From the NCBI RefSeq assembly GCF_028609845.1, contig NZ_CP063191.1, positions 434,001-498,000 of the forward strand: DNA of 64,000 nucleotides, read 5' to 3'. The DNA comes from Corynebacterium heidelbergense. Lineage in GTDB: Bacteria > Actinomycetota > Actinomycetes > Mycobacteriales > Mycobacteriaceae. Both the position numbers and the translations under genes were made by a program. Below the pieces are notes generated by a model. The model made no database searches. It was not told the origin of the DNA and saw only the letters and a list, made by a program, of their open reading frames with translations. This document shows, one piece after another, positions 17,784 to 26,045 of this stretch (positions within the stretch are counted from its first letter, which is position 1; every line of letters begins with the position of its first letter).

Positions 17784-17796
17784 GTTGCATTGCAAC
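17784..17796. repeat. Perfect 13-base palindrome upstream of pstC
   Basis: GTTGCA-T-TGCAAC. It lies about 20 bases upstream of the pstC start and could be an operator or a chance palindrome. Confidence 0.25.
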
Positions 17797-17814
17797 CGTA
17801 GTTAAGGAACCACC

Positions 17815-18885
17815 ATGGCAAACGCCAATCAAGCCGATGTCGAGCGGGAAGCGCAGCTGACGGCTGCAGCTACCCCGCTGGAAGCGCAAGACGTCAACTC
17901 TGCGGACGTCGGGCACAGTCAACGAGCGGGAGATTCGGGCGTCAAACGTCCAGGTGACCGCATTTTCGAATGGCTCTCCACCGGCTCCGCAGCCCTTATC
18001 ACCGTCATAATTGCCCTCATTGGCCTGTTCCTCATCCTCCGCGCCGTCCCGGCACTGAACCGCTTGCGAAACGGCCTCGGTAGCTTTTTTACCTACGGAG
18101 ATGCCTGGAACACGAACTACATCGCAAATGACGGCGGGTGGATGCAGTTCGGCATCCCAAATCTTTTCTTCACCACGATCACTGTCTCTATCGTCGCCCT
18201 GATCATTGCGATGCCAGTTGCCCTGGGCGTGGCGATCTTCCTCTCCAACTACTGCCCGAAACGGCTCGTCAAGCCCCTCGGCTTCATGGTGGATCTGCTG
18301 GCAGCAGTGCCATCGATCGTGTTTGGTATTTGGGGCATCTACGTTCTTGGCCCCTTCCTCGGCCCCTTCTTCGAGTGGATCAATAGCTGGGCGGGCGGAT
18401 TCTTCCTGTTCAGTACGAATCAGGCATCCCCGGACTTCGGCAGTAGCCGCAACTTGTTCACCGGTGGCATCGTACTTGCCATCATGATTCTGCCGGTCAT
18501 CGCCGCCACCACCCGTGAGGTCTTTGTCCAAACGCCCAAAGGGCAAGTGGAAGCCGCGCTGGCCCTCGGTGCTACCCGTTGGGAAGTCGTCCGTATGACA
18601 GTGCTGCCTTTTGGTCTTTCGGGTTTCATCTCCGGTTCCATGCTGGGACTAGGACGAGCGCTGGGCGAAACCATGGCCTTGTACATGGTCATCGCCTCCG
18701 CACCGGGATTCCGGGCGTCGCTGTTTGACGGTGGTACAACCTTTGCCACCCAGATCGCTCTCGCTGCTCCGGAGTTTAACGACAACCTCCGTGCCGGTGC
18801 TTACATCGCCGCGGGGTTGATCCTGTTCATCCTCACGTTCTTGGTAAATGCCGCCGCCCGTGCCGTTGTGGCCAGAAAGTCCTAG
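17815..18885 (+). CDS. pstC: Phosphate ABC transporter permease PstC
   Basis: One of the two membrane subunits of the Pst importer. The 356-residue protein has a polar N-terminal tail of about 50 residues and then six hydrophobic segments. The ABC-coupling EAA-like loop reads EAALALGATRWEVVRMTVLP, followed by LGLGRALGETMAL, both typical of PstC. TTAAGGA precedes the ATG. It is separated from pstA by 12 bases. Confidence 0.95.
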   Translation: MANANQADVEREAQLTAAATPLEAQDVNSADVGHSQRAGDSGVKRPGDRIFEWLSTGSAALITVIIALIGLFLILRAVPALNRLRNGLGSFFTYGDAWNTNYIANDGGWMQFGIPNLFFTTITVSIVALIIAMPVALGVAIFLSNYCPKRLVKPLGFMVDLLAAVPSIVFGIWGIYVLGPFLGPFFEWINSWAGGFFLFSTNQASPDFGSSRNLFTGGIVLAIMILPVIAATTREVFVQTPKGQVEAALALGATRWEVVRMTVLPFGLSGFISGSMLGLGRALGETMALYMVIASAPGFRASLFDGGTTFATQIALAAPEFNDNLRAGAYIAAGLILFILTFLVNAAARAVVARKS

Positions 18886-18897
18886 GGGTAGAAGAAA

Positions 18898-19821
18898 ATG
18901 TCACACGCTGTAGCAGCAAAACCCAACACCGACCACACCGGCGGAACTAGCTTCACCCACATCTCCGGTTCTCGTAAGGCCAAGGACAAGATCGCTACCG
19001 GCATCGTGTACCTGGCAATGATCCTCGCGCTCACCCCGCTCATTTGGGTCCTCGCTAACGTTCTCATCAAAGGCCTGCCAGCGCTCCTGTCCCCAGATTG
19101 GTGGGCTTACGACATGGTCGGCCAGCCGAATAGCAAGCCCGGCGGGGGTATTGCGCACGCTATCGTCGGTACCCTCGTCCAGGTTCTTGTGACCTCACTG
19201 CTCTCCATTCCCATCGGTGTGTTTACCGCCGTGTATCTTGTCGAATACTCCCGCGGCGGGTGGCTCGGCCGAATGACCACCTTCATGGTGGACATCCTCA
19301 CTGGTGTGCCCTCGATCGTCGCGGCGCTGTTCATCTATGCATTGTGGGTAACCACCCTTGGCTTCGACCGCTCCGGCTTTGCTGTCTCCCTCGCTCTCGT
19401 TCTCCTGATGGTTCCGGTCATCGTTCGAAATACGGAAGAGATGCTTCGCATCGTGCCCATGGATTTGCGCGAGGCCTCCTATGCGCTGGGCGTTCCGAAG
19501 TGGAAGACCATTCTGAAGATCGTTCTTCCCACCGCTCTTTCCGGCATCGTGACGGGAATCATGCTGGCCGTGGCACGTGTCATGGGCGAATCTGCCCCGG
19601 TCCTGATCCTCGTGGGGTCCACTCCCGCGATCAACTGGAACCCGCTAGAGGGCAACCAGAACTCCCTGCCCCTGTTCATGTTGCAGATGTTCCGAGCAGG
19701 TAGCCAGGGCGCCGTGCTCGACCGCGTGTGGGGTGCCGCCCTGACACTGGTGCTCTTGGTCGCGTTGCTCACCATCGGCGCTCGACTGATCGCCAAGCGC
19801 TTTTCAGTCAAGGTCTCTTAA
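18898..19821 (+). CDS. pstA: Phosphate ABC transporter permease PstA
   Basis: Second membrane subunit of the Pst importer, 307 residues. It has a first membrane span at about 35-60, then PIGVFTAVYLVEYSR, the coupling loop EASYALGVPKWKTILKIVLP and VARVMGESAPVLILVG. These match PstA rather than PstC. The gene follows pstC closely and is followed by pstB after 75 bases. Confidence 0.95.
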   Translation: MSHAVAAKPNTDHTGGTSFTHISGSRKAKDKIATGIVYLAMILALTPLIWVLANVLIKGLPALLSPDWWAYDMVGQPNSKPGGGIAHAIVGTLVQVLVTSLLSIPIGVFTAVYLVEYSRGGWLGRMTTFMVDILTGVPSIVAALFIYALWVTTLGFDRSGFAVSLALVLLMVPVIVRNTEEMLRIVPMDLREASYALGVPKWKTILKIVLPTALSGIVTGIMLAVARVMGESAPVLILVGSTPAINWNPLEGNQNSLPLFMLQMFRAGSQGAVLDRVWGAALTLVLLVALLTIGARLIAKRFSVKVS

Positions 19822-19896
19822 TCCTCAAATCCCTCGTCACCAATCGTCCCGGGACTCAAAGACAACCCGGGGCAACCTCGCAAGGAGAATTCGATC

Positions 19897-20673
19897 ATGG
19901 CTAAGCGCCTTGACCTCAAAGACGTCAACATCTTCTACGGCGACTTTCATGCCGTTCAGAACGTAAATCTGAACATCCCCCCGAAGGCCGTCACCGCCTT
20001 CATCGGCCCATCCGGCTGCGGTAAGTCCACCGTGTTGCGCACCCTGAACCGTATGCACGAAGTAATCCCCGGTGCCTACGTGAAGGGGGAGATCCTCCTT
20101 GACGGTGAGGACATCTACGCCTCCAAGGTGGACCCGGTATCAGTGCGCAACACCATTGGCATGGTCTTCCAGAAAGCTAACCCCTTCCCCACAATGTCCA
20201 TCGAAGAGAATGTCGTGGCGGGCCTGAAGCTTTCCGGGGAGAATAACCGGAAGCGGCTCCGCGAGGTTGCTGAGAAGGCCCTACGCGGGGCTAACCTGTG
20301 GGAGGAAGTAAAGGACCGCCTGGACCGCCCCGGTGGCGGCCTCTCCGGTGGTCAGCAGCAGCGCCTCTGCATCGCCCGCGCCATCGCCGTTGAGCCCGAC
20401 GTCCTGCTGATGGACGAGCCCTGCTCCGCCCTCGATCCGATCTCTACCCTCGCCGTGGAGGACCTCATCCACGAGCTCAAGGAAGAGTTCACCATCGTCA
20501 TCGTCACGCACAACATGCAACAGGCCGCCCGCGTCTCCGATCAGACTGCCTTCTACTCGCTGGAGGCCACCGGTAAGCCCGGACGCCTCGTGGAGGTTGG
20601 CCCGACCAAGAAAATCTTCGAAAATCCGGAGAAGCAGGAGACCGAAGACTACATCTCCGGCCGCTTTGGATAA
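19897..20673 (+). CDS. pstB: Phosphate ABC transporter ATPase PstB
   Basis: ATP-hydrolysing subunit of the Pst importer, 258 residues, the usual length. Walker A is GPSGCGKST, the Q-loop lies in [11 protein letters not shown], the signature is LSGGQQQR, Walker B is VLLMDEP and the switch His is in [16 protein letters not shown] is nine bases upstream of the ATG. It completes the pstSCAB operon, with phoU facing it about 770 bases downstream. Confidence 0.97.
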   Translation: MAKRLDLKDVNIFYGDFHAVQNVNLNIPPKAVTAFIGPSGCGKSTVLRTLNRMHEVIPGAYVKGEILLDGEDIYASKVDPVSVRNTIGMVFQKANPFPTMSIEENVVAGLKLSGENNRKRLREVAEKALRGANLWEEVKDRLDRPGGGLSGGQQQRLCIARAIAVEPDVLLMDEPCSALDPISTLAVEDLIHELKEEFTIVIVTHNMQQAARVSDQTAFYSLEATGKPGRLVEVGPTKKIFENPEKQETEDYISGRFG

Positions 20674-20789
20674 ACGAGAGAGATAGGGGCGTTTTCGCCA
20701 GAAAAGCGCGTTCAACCCTCGGCGGAATGGAAGGCGCCTAGTGCCCCCTCCTCTTCCGGCCGGGGGTTGCTCGTCCGTTCCCGCGCCTA

Positions 20790-20807
20790 GCCCCCGGTCC
20801 AGGGGGC
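20790..20807 (+). promoter_or_regulatory. GC hairpin covering the gntK ribosome site
   Basis: GCCCCC (20790-20795), six-base loop, GGGGGC (20802-20807). The right arm contains the AGGGGG ribosome-binding sequence of the next gene, so the hairpin could limit its translation, or it may serve as a pstB terminator. Confidence 0.4.
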
Positions 20808-20813
20808 ATACTG

Positions 20814-21386
20814 GTGGATATGAGTTCCGCAGCACCCATCCTGCACGCCGTCATCATGGGGGTCAGCGGCGGTGGCAAAACCACCCTGGCCCGCCAACTG
20901 GGGGAGCAGCTACACTGGCCCGTCTTGGAAGCCGACGATCTGCACCCAGCAGAGAACCTTGCGGAGCTCAAGACGGGCTCCATCCCCTCCAAGGAGAGCA
21001 GCCTCAAGTGGTTGGAGACGATCCGAGACTGGATGACCGCCCGCTCGGAAGAAAACTACTCCACCGTCGTTGCCTGTCCGTCACTTACCCGTAAACACCG
21101 TGATCTTCTGCGGCAGGCCCAGGGCATTGTGTTCTTCATCCACCTGTACGGAACGCGGGACGTGTTAGCCCGGCGGATGGCCCAGCGGGTAGGGCCACCT
21201 ATGCCGCCGGAACTACTCGAAGAGCAACTCAACCTACTGCAGCGGCTAACGACCTCCGAGCGGGGCTTGCAGTTGGACATCATGCGCAGCCCGCAGCAGT
21301 TGGTGGAGGATTCGCTCTCGGCCATCGCTTTCGCCCAACGGGCCTATGAACCGTTGACGCCTCGCCCGCAAACCCCCTCGGACTAG
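20814..21386 (+). CDS. gntK: Gluconokinase
   Basis: Phosphorylates gluconate to 6-phosphogluconate for the pentose phosphate pathway. The 190-residue P-loop kinase has GVSGGGKTT (Walker A), the EADDLHP substrate loop and a lid with RRMAQRVG. The family form usually reads DGDxxHP and here is EADDLHP, which is common in GntK. The GTG at 20814 has AGGGGG seven bases upstream; an ATG at 20820 would shorten the protein by two residues. Confidence 0.88.
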   Translation: MDMSSAAPILHAVIMGVSGGGKTTLARQLGEQLHWPVLEADDLHPAENLAELKTGSIPSKESSLKWLETIRDWMTARSEENYSTVVACPSLTRKHRDLLRQAQGIVFFIHLYGTRDVLARRMAQRVGPPMPPELLEEQLNLLQRLTTSERGLQLDIMRSPQQLVEDSLSAIAFAQRAYEPLTPRPQTPSD

Positions 21387-21438
21387 TGGCACACCATCTA
21401 CCAGCCTCCTGCCCCCGGCGCTGCCCAGACGTTCCCTT

Positions 21439-22179
21439 CTAGTCGAAGGGGCTGCCCTGGTAGCGGCGGCTGATCTCGTCGAATTGCTGCCGTACCGCCT
21501 CGTTTTGCTCCCGGGTCTGCTGCGCGGCCTGGTATTGGTTCGGCTGCATCCCCGTTACCATATAAACCACCCGGGCCGCGATATCTACCGCGTGATCAGA
21601 GAACCGCTCAAGGAAGCGGGATAGCAGTGTTAAGTCCACTGCCGCAGTGGTGGAGTGGGACCAAGGACGCTGTGTGGTCAGGTGGAAGATGTGGTGGTGT
21701 AGGTCGTCCACGGCATCGTCGTCTCGGGCTACCTCCATCGCTTTAGTAGCGTCGGTGTCGATGAGAATCTCGTGAATTTTCCCGCAAATCTCCAAATCGA
21801 GTCGGGCCATCTCGGCGATATAGGGCCGGACGTTTTCCGGGACGGCATTGCTGGGGTGCCGGCGCCGTGCGATCTTGGCAACGTGGACTGCCAGCGCACC
21901 CATGCGGGCGAGGCTCTCTACGATGTAGAGCCCGGAGACGATGCGGCGAAGCTCGCCGGCAACGGGAGCCTCCAGGGCGAGGATGGAGAATGCCGCGCTT
22001 TCGGCTTTATCCCGCAGATCCTCGATGTTGTCGATGCGGCTGAGTACCTGTTCCGCCTGGGCGAGGTTGGCGGTCAGCAAGGCTTGGGTAGCCCCCGCCA
22101 TCATGGATTGGACATAGTCCCCCATGATCAGTAGGTCCTGAGTAAATTTACTCAGCTCATCCCGATAATTCGCGCGCAT
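21439..22179 (-). CDS. phoU: Phosphate-transport regulator PhoU
   Basis: Cytoplasmic helical protein that signals between the Pst importer and the phosphate sensor kinase. The 246 residues form two three-helix repeats with the metal-binding patterns RIDNIEDLRDKAE (repeat one) and RFLERFSDHAVDIAARVVYM (repeat two, the E-R-x-x-D-H motif). The length is typical of actinobacterial PhoU, including a charged C-terminal tail. It is convergent with gntK and lies downstream of dusB in the same direction. Confidence 0.94.
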   Translation of the reverse strand: MRANYRDELSKFTQDLLIMGDYVQSMMAGATQALLTANLAQAEQVLSRIDNIEDLRDKAESAAFSILALEAPVAGELRRIVSGLYIVESLARMGALAVHVAKIARRRHPSNAVPENVRPYIAEMARLDLEICGKIHEILIDTDATKAMEVARDDDAVDDLHHHIFHLTTQRPWSHSTTAAVDLTLLSRFLERFSDHAVDIAARVVYMVTGMQPNQYQAAQQTREQNEAVRQQFDEISRRYQGSPFD

Positions 22180-22283
22180 AGCCGACTATTTTACAGTTGT
22201 CTGGACCACTCCGCCGTGCGCGGCGAGTGTGGTCAGGCACGTGTGGTCACGGATGTGCGGTCCGCCGCGCGCGACGGGGGAGC

Positions 22284-23477
22284 TCAACCCCCGCTGTGCA
22301 TAATGTCCGCGCCGTCGGGTACCCGGTCGTCCTCCGGGTCCTCCAGCCATCCTTCGGGGAGCAGGACCCTGGCGGGGGATCCCTGCCGCCCGCGGGCCCC
22401 ATCGGCGTCCTCGGCGAGCGCGGCGGAATCCCATATCGGTTCCAGCCGCTCGCACAGCTCCTCGAGGCCGCTGATGGTGGCCAGGCTGCGTCGCACTTCC
22501 CCTCCCACGGGAAAGCCCCGGAGGTACCAGGTCATGTGTTTGCGCAGGTCCCGGCTCGCTCTAGCCTCCCCATCATGGGCGGTCAGCAGCTCCGCGTGGC
22601 GCATGATAACGCGGGCCACCTCACCCAGCGTGGGCGGGGCCGGCACGGGCAGTCCGCGCAGTTCGGCGGCCAATTCTGCGAAGAGCCACGGCCGTCCCAG
22701 GCAGCCGCGCCCGACGACAACTCCGTCGCACCCGGTGCTGGCCATCATGGCCCGGGCGTCCGTGGCTTTGAAGATGTCCCCGTTTCCCAGCACAGGGATG
22801 CGGCCGTCCATGTGTTCCACGAGGCGGGCTATCTGAGTCCAGTCGGCATTGCCGGAGTAACGCTGGGCAGCGGTGCGCGCGTGGAGGGCGACCGCGGCGG
22901 CTCCCTCTTCTGCGGCGATGCGGCCGGCATCCAGGTGGGTGTGGTGTGCGTCGTCGATGCCGACCCGGAACTTTACGGTGACGGGGATGTTCGTGCCCTG
23001 CGTGGCCCGGACGGCGGCGGCGACGATGTTGGCGAACAGTCGGCGTTTATAGGGCAGCGCCGAGCCCCCGCCCCGCCGCGTCACTTTGGGAACGGGGCAG
23101 CCGAAGTTCATATCGATGTGGTCGGCCAGGTCCTCGTCCACGATCATCTTCGCTGCCCGGTAGGTGTACTCCGGGTCGGTGGTGTAGAGCTGCAGGGAGC
23201 GGGGTTGCTCGTCCGGGGCGAATGTGGTCATGTGCAGCGTTTTGGGGTTGCGCTCCACCAGGGCGCGGGCGGTGACCATCTCACAGACGTAGAGCCCGGA
23301 GACACTGCCGATCCGCTGTCGCTCTTGTTCGCGGCATAGGCTGCGGAAAGCTACGTTGGTTACCCCCGCCATGGGTGCGAGGATCACGGGGCTGCCGAGC
23401 TGTAGGGACGTGCCGATGCGCAGCGCCGGTTCGGCTGTGGTGGGGGAGGTGTGCCCTTCGGTGGTCGCTAAAGTCAC
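22284..23477 (-). CDS. dusB: tRNA-dihydrouridine synthase
   Basis: FMN enzyme that reduces uridines in the tRNA D-loop. The 397-residue TIM barrel starts with LGSPVILAPMAGVTNVAFRS split around the FMN contact; the catalytic Cys lies in MNFGCPVPKVTRRGGGSAL, and ALHARTAAQRYSG and IPVLGNGDIF follow. This fits the DusB class. The start is a GTG at 23477; nearby alternatives are possible. phoU follows in the same direction after 104 bases. Confidence 0.92.
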   Translation of the reverse strand: MTLATTEGHTSPTTAEPALRIGTSLQLGSPVILAPMAGVTNVAFRSLCREQERQRIGSVSGLYVCEMVTARALVERNPKTLHMTTFAPDEQPRSLQLYTTDPEYTYRAAKMIVDEDLADHIDMNFGCPVPKVTRRGGGSALPYKRRLFANIVAAAVRATQGTNIPVTVKFRVGIDDAHHTHLDAGRIAAEEGAAAVALHARTAAQRYSGNADWTQIARLVEHMDGRIPVLGNGDIFKATDARAMMASTGCDGVVVGRGCLGRPWLFAELAAELRGLPVPAPPTLGEVARVIMRHAELLTAHDGEARASRDLRKHMTWYLRGFPVGGEVRRSLATISGLEELCERLEPIWDSAALAEDADGARGRQGSPARVLLPEGWLEDPEDDRVPDGADIMHSGG

Positions 23478-23849
23478 CTCGCCATGTTTGCACTGCTGGG
23501 GCCCGCTTGTCCACGCCTCGTCGGTGGCGGGTTCGAATGTTGTGGGGATGGGAAGGCTGCGGCCATATCGGTGCGGCGGGGTGGGGGAGAGGGAGGGTGG
23601 GCAGTTCGACAGGTTCCTTGTCCCTGCTGAACCTGCGCAGTTTTTATATGCGAATAATTATGGACGCCACCTAGCCCTTATTCTTCTACGACCTTTCGTA
23701 GGGGCTGTCACCCCGTTTTCCTGGGGCGTGATGGTCACCGCCGGCGGGACTTCTCGTAAACCGGGATTTTTAAGAACCTGTGTCGCTAGGGTTACAGGCA
23801 CGTGGACAACCCGCGGGCTTTTTCCGCCCCACCCCAAGGAGGACCCCAC
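23478..23849. other. 372-base intergenic region between dusB and the CoA-transferase gene
   Basis: No gene seen. It holds divergent promoters, presumably. A cluster of short G/C runs (23700-23727) and a weak -10-like TAGGGT (23787-23792) are the only recognisable elements. Confidence 0.5.
23700..23727. promoter_or_regulatory. Candidate RamA-binding cluster upstream of the CoA-transferase
   Basis: AGGGGC (23700-23705), ACCCCG (23710-23715) and TGGGGC (23722-23727) each fit the published RamA half-site forms of 4-6 G residues or 4-5 C residues. Runs of this kind are frequent in GC-rich DNA, so the evidence is the clustering about 125-150 bases upstream of an acetate-metabolism gene. Confidence 0.3.
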
Positions 23850-25358
23850 ATGTCAGAGCGTATTGCCCATCCCGGCTTAAGAGCCAAGGTCATGTCCGCC
23901 CACGACGCCGCGGCCAAGATCGCTCCCGGGGACCAGATCGGATTTTCCGGTTTCACCGGCGCGGGCTACCCCAAGGAGGTGCCCACCGCCCTCGCCGAGC
24001 GCATCAAAGAGGCACACCAGCAGGGACGCGAGTTCCGGGTCAACGTCCTCACCGGTGCCTCCACGGCCCCGGAGTTGGACGGGGTGCTGGCGGAAACGGG
24101 TGGGGTCAACTGGCGGATGCCCTACCAGTCGGACCCCAGGCTGCGCGACAAGATCAACGACGGGACGACGTTCTATTCCGATATTCACCTCTCCCACTCG
24201 GGCATGATGACCTCCCAGGGATTCTTTGGGCCGGTAGACGCTGCGGTTGTGGAAGCAGTGAAGATTAACGCCGATGGTTCGATCGTCCCCTCCTCCTCTG
24301 TGGGCAATAGCGTCAACTATTTGGATGCCGCTGAGAAGATCATCATCGAAGTCAACGAGTGGCAGTCCCTTGGGCTGGAGGGAATGCACGATATCTGGCG
24401 CGTGGGTTTGCCCCCGCATCGTCAACCCATTCCGATTACCACTCCTGGCCAGCGCATTGGATCGGCGTCCATAAATATTGACGTGAACAAGGTCGTGGCG
24501 GTCGTTCGGACTAACGCGCCGGATCGCAATTCGCCATTCAAATCCATTGACCAGACATCCAAGGACATCGCGGGACACCTCCTCGAGTTCGCTCGGCACG
24601 AAATCACCCAGGGCCGGTTTACTAGTGAGCTGAGGCCGCTGCAATCCGGGGTGGGGAACATCGCTAATGCCGTTCTCGCGGGATTGCTCGAAAGCGAATT
24701 CGAAAACCTCACGTCTTACACGGAGGTCATCCAGGATGGCATGGTGGACCTGCTGGATAGCGGGAAGATGGCGTTGGCTTCCGCCACCTCCTTCGCGCTC
24801 TCCCCGGAAGCCGCAGAGCGGATGAACAACGATGCCGAGCGCTACGCAAAAAAACTCACCCTGCGACCCCAGGAGGTGTCCAACCACCCGGAGATCATTC
24901 GACGCCTCGGTGTCATCGCTACGAATGGGATGATCGAGGCGGACATCTACGGCAACGTCAACTCCACTCACATCATGGGCTCCAGAATGATGAACGGTCT
25001 CGGCGGGTCCGGGGACTTCACGAGAAACGCCTACATCTCCATTTTCGTGTCCCCATCCATCGCGAAGAACGGCGACATCTCCGCCATCGTGCCCATGGTC
25101 TCCCACCACGATCACACTGAGCACGACGTGCAAGTCATCATTACCGAACAGGGTTTGGCCGACCTGCGCGGCCTAGCACCGCGGCAGCGGGCGCGCGTCA
25201 TCATCGACAAGTGTGCCCACCCCAGCTTCCGCCCGATGCTGACCGAGTACCTGGAGCGGGCAGAGGCCCTAGGGGTGGGAATGCACACGCCTCACGATCT
25301 AGCCCAGGCGCACTCCTGGCACCGCCGTTTCCTGGACACGGGCAGTATGCGACCCTAA
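23850..25358 (+). CDS. cat: Succinyl-CoA:acetate CoA-transferase / acetyl-CoA hydrolase
   Basis: Exchanges CoA between succinyl-CoA or acetyl-CoA and acetate. The 502 residues show the family blocks GFSGFTGAGYPKEVP, NVLTGASTAPELD, YSDIHLSHSG near the front, GVGNIANAVLAGL in the middle, and MGSRMMNGLGGSGDF and ITEQGLADLRGLAPRQRA towards the end. AAGGAGG eight bases before the ATG at 23850 fixes the start. In C. glutamicum the homologue lies in the same phoU-dusB-cat-cys-ramA neighbourhood and takes part in acetate metabolism. A small hairpin follows. Confidence 0.93.
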   Translation: MSERIAHPGLRAKVMSAHDAAAKIAPGDQIGFSGFTGAGYPKEVPTALAERIKEAHQQGREFRVNVLTGASTAPELDGVLAETGGVNWRMPYQSDPRLRDKINDGTTFYSDIHLSHSGMMTSQGFFGPVDAAVVEAVKINADGSIVPSSSVGNSVNYLDAAEKIIIEVNEWQSLGLEGMHDIWRVGLPPHRQPIPITTPGQRIGSASINIDVNKVVAVVRTNAPDRNSPFKSIDQTSKDIAGHLLEFARHEITQGRFTSELRPLQSGVGNIANAVLAGLLESEFENLTSYTEVIQDGMVDLLDSGKMALASATSFALSPEAAERMNNDAERYAKKLTLRPQEVSNHPEIIRRLGVIATNGMIEADIYGNVNSTHIMGSRMMNGLGGSGDFTRNAYISIFVSPSIAKNGDISAIVPMVSHHDHTEHDVQVIITEQGLADLRGLAPRQRARVIIDKCAHPSFRPMLTEYLERAEALGVGMHTPHDLAQAHSWHRRFLDTGSMRP

Positions 25359-25367
25359 CCCGGCAGG

Positions 25368-25384
25368 GCCCTCGGAGGGCGTTT
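25368..25384 (+). terminator. Short hairpin terminator after cat
   Basis: GCCCT (25368-25372), three-base loop, AGGGC (25376-25380), then GTTT. Confidence 0.45.
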
Positions 25385-25470
25385 ATCGCCCAACGGGGAT
25401 GGTGCGTTAGACTGACCAACGATCTTTCGCGCGGGGAGCCCAAGGCTTCCCCGGACGCGGAATATCGGCA

Positions 25471-25546
25471 GGGCCTTTAGCTCAGTTGGTAGAGCTACGG
25501 ACTTTTAATCCGCAGGTCGTGGGTTCGAGCCCCACAGGGCCCACCA
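25471..25546 (+). tRNA. tRNA-Lys (UUU)
   Basis: Complete cloverleaf: acceptor GGGCCTT pairs with AGGGCCC, D-loop AGCTCAGTTGGTAGAGC, anticodon loop CTTTTAA (anticodon TTT), T-loop TTCGAGC. Discriminator A and an encoded CCA end the gene. Confidence 0.97.
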
Positions 25547-25598
25547 AGTGATCGACTTCAGACGCGGTCGCGCGTGCCTCGGGGGAATTGCAACTAGC

Positions 25599-26045
25599 AT
25601 GGACCGCGTGAAAAAGATCTTTTACCCGAAGCACGCCGCGTCCCACCACGCTGTCCTGGCCGAGCAGAATGCAGACCGCTCGTGGTCCGTTGAGGGCTTT
25701 GCTGACGGGGGACAGCGCACGCTGTCAGACGACGAATTCTCCGCCGCCTACACCTCTGGAGGGCCCCAGGAGTACTCCTACTACTGGACCTCCTATCACA
25801 CCGTGCCCTCCCCAAACGAGCAGGCCGTTAGCGAGGGCCGAACCTTGCGGGCACTGACCTCCAAGCAGGAGCTGGAGGCCTTCTGGGAGGCCCATCCCGA
25901 GGCCCCCGTCTACGAACCGGCGAAAGCGCGCGTCTTCGTCAAGGGCAACCTTCCCAACGAATGGAGTGGTTTTCTGCGGCCCGGCACCCAGCTAGTCGGC
26001 CCGGAGAACGAAACCTACCACCTGCCTTACATCGTCCTGGAGTAA
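25599..26045 (+). CDS. Hypothetical protein
   Basis: A 148-residue soluble protein beginning MDRVKKIFYPKHAASHHAVL. It is rich in aromatic and acidic residues, with YSYYWTSYHTVPSP in the middle and GNLPNEWSGFLRPGTQLVG towards the end, and has no membrane segment. I do not recognise a family. The ATG at 25599 was taken rather than the frame start at 25548; a GTG at 25608 is also possible. Its last 19 bases overlap the 3' end of the convergent exporter gene. Confidence 0.65.
   Translation: MDRVKKIFYPKHAASHHAVLAEQNADRSWSVEGFADGGQRTLSDDEFSAAYTSGGPQEYSYYWTSYHTVPSPNEQAVSEGRTLRALTSKQELEAFWEAHPEAPVYEPAKARVFVKGNLPNEWSGFLRPGTQLVGPENETYHLPYIVLE

Noticed and set aside
22197..23339. 380-codon plus-strand frame opposite dusB
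   Set aside because: Shadow of dusB, which has the full catalytic motif set on the minus strand.
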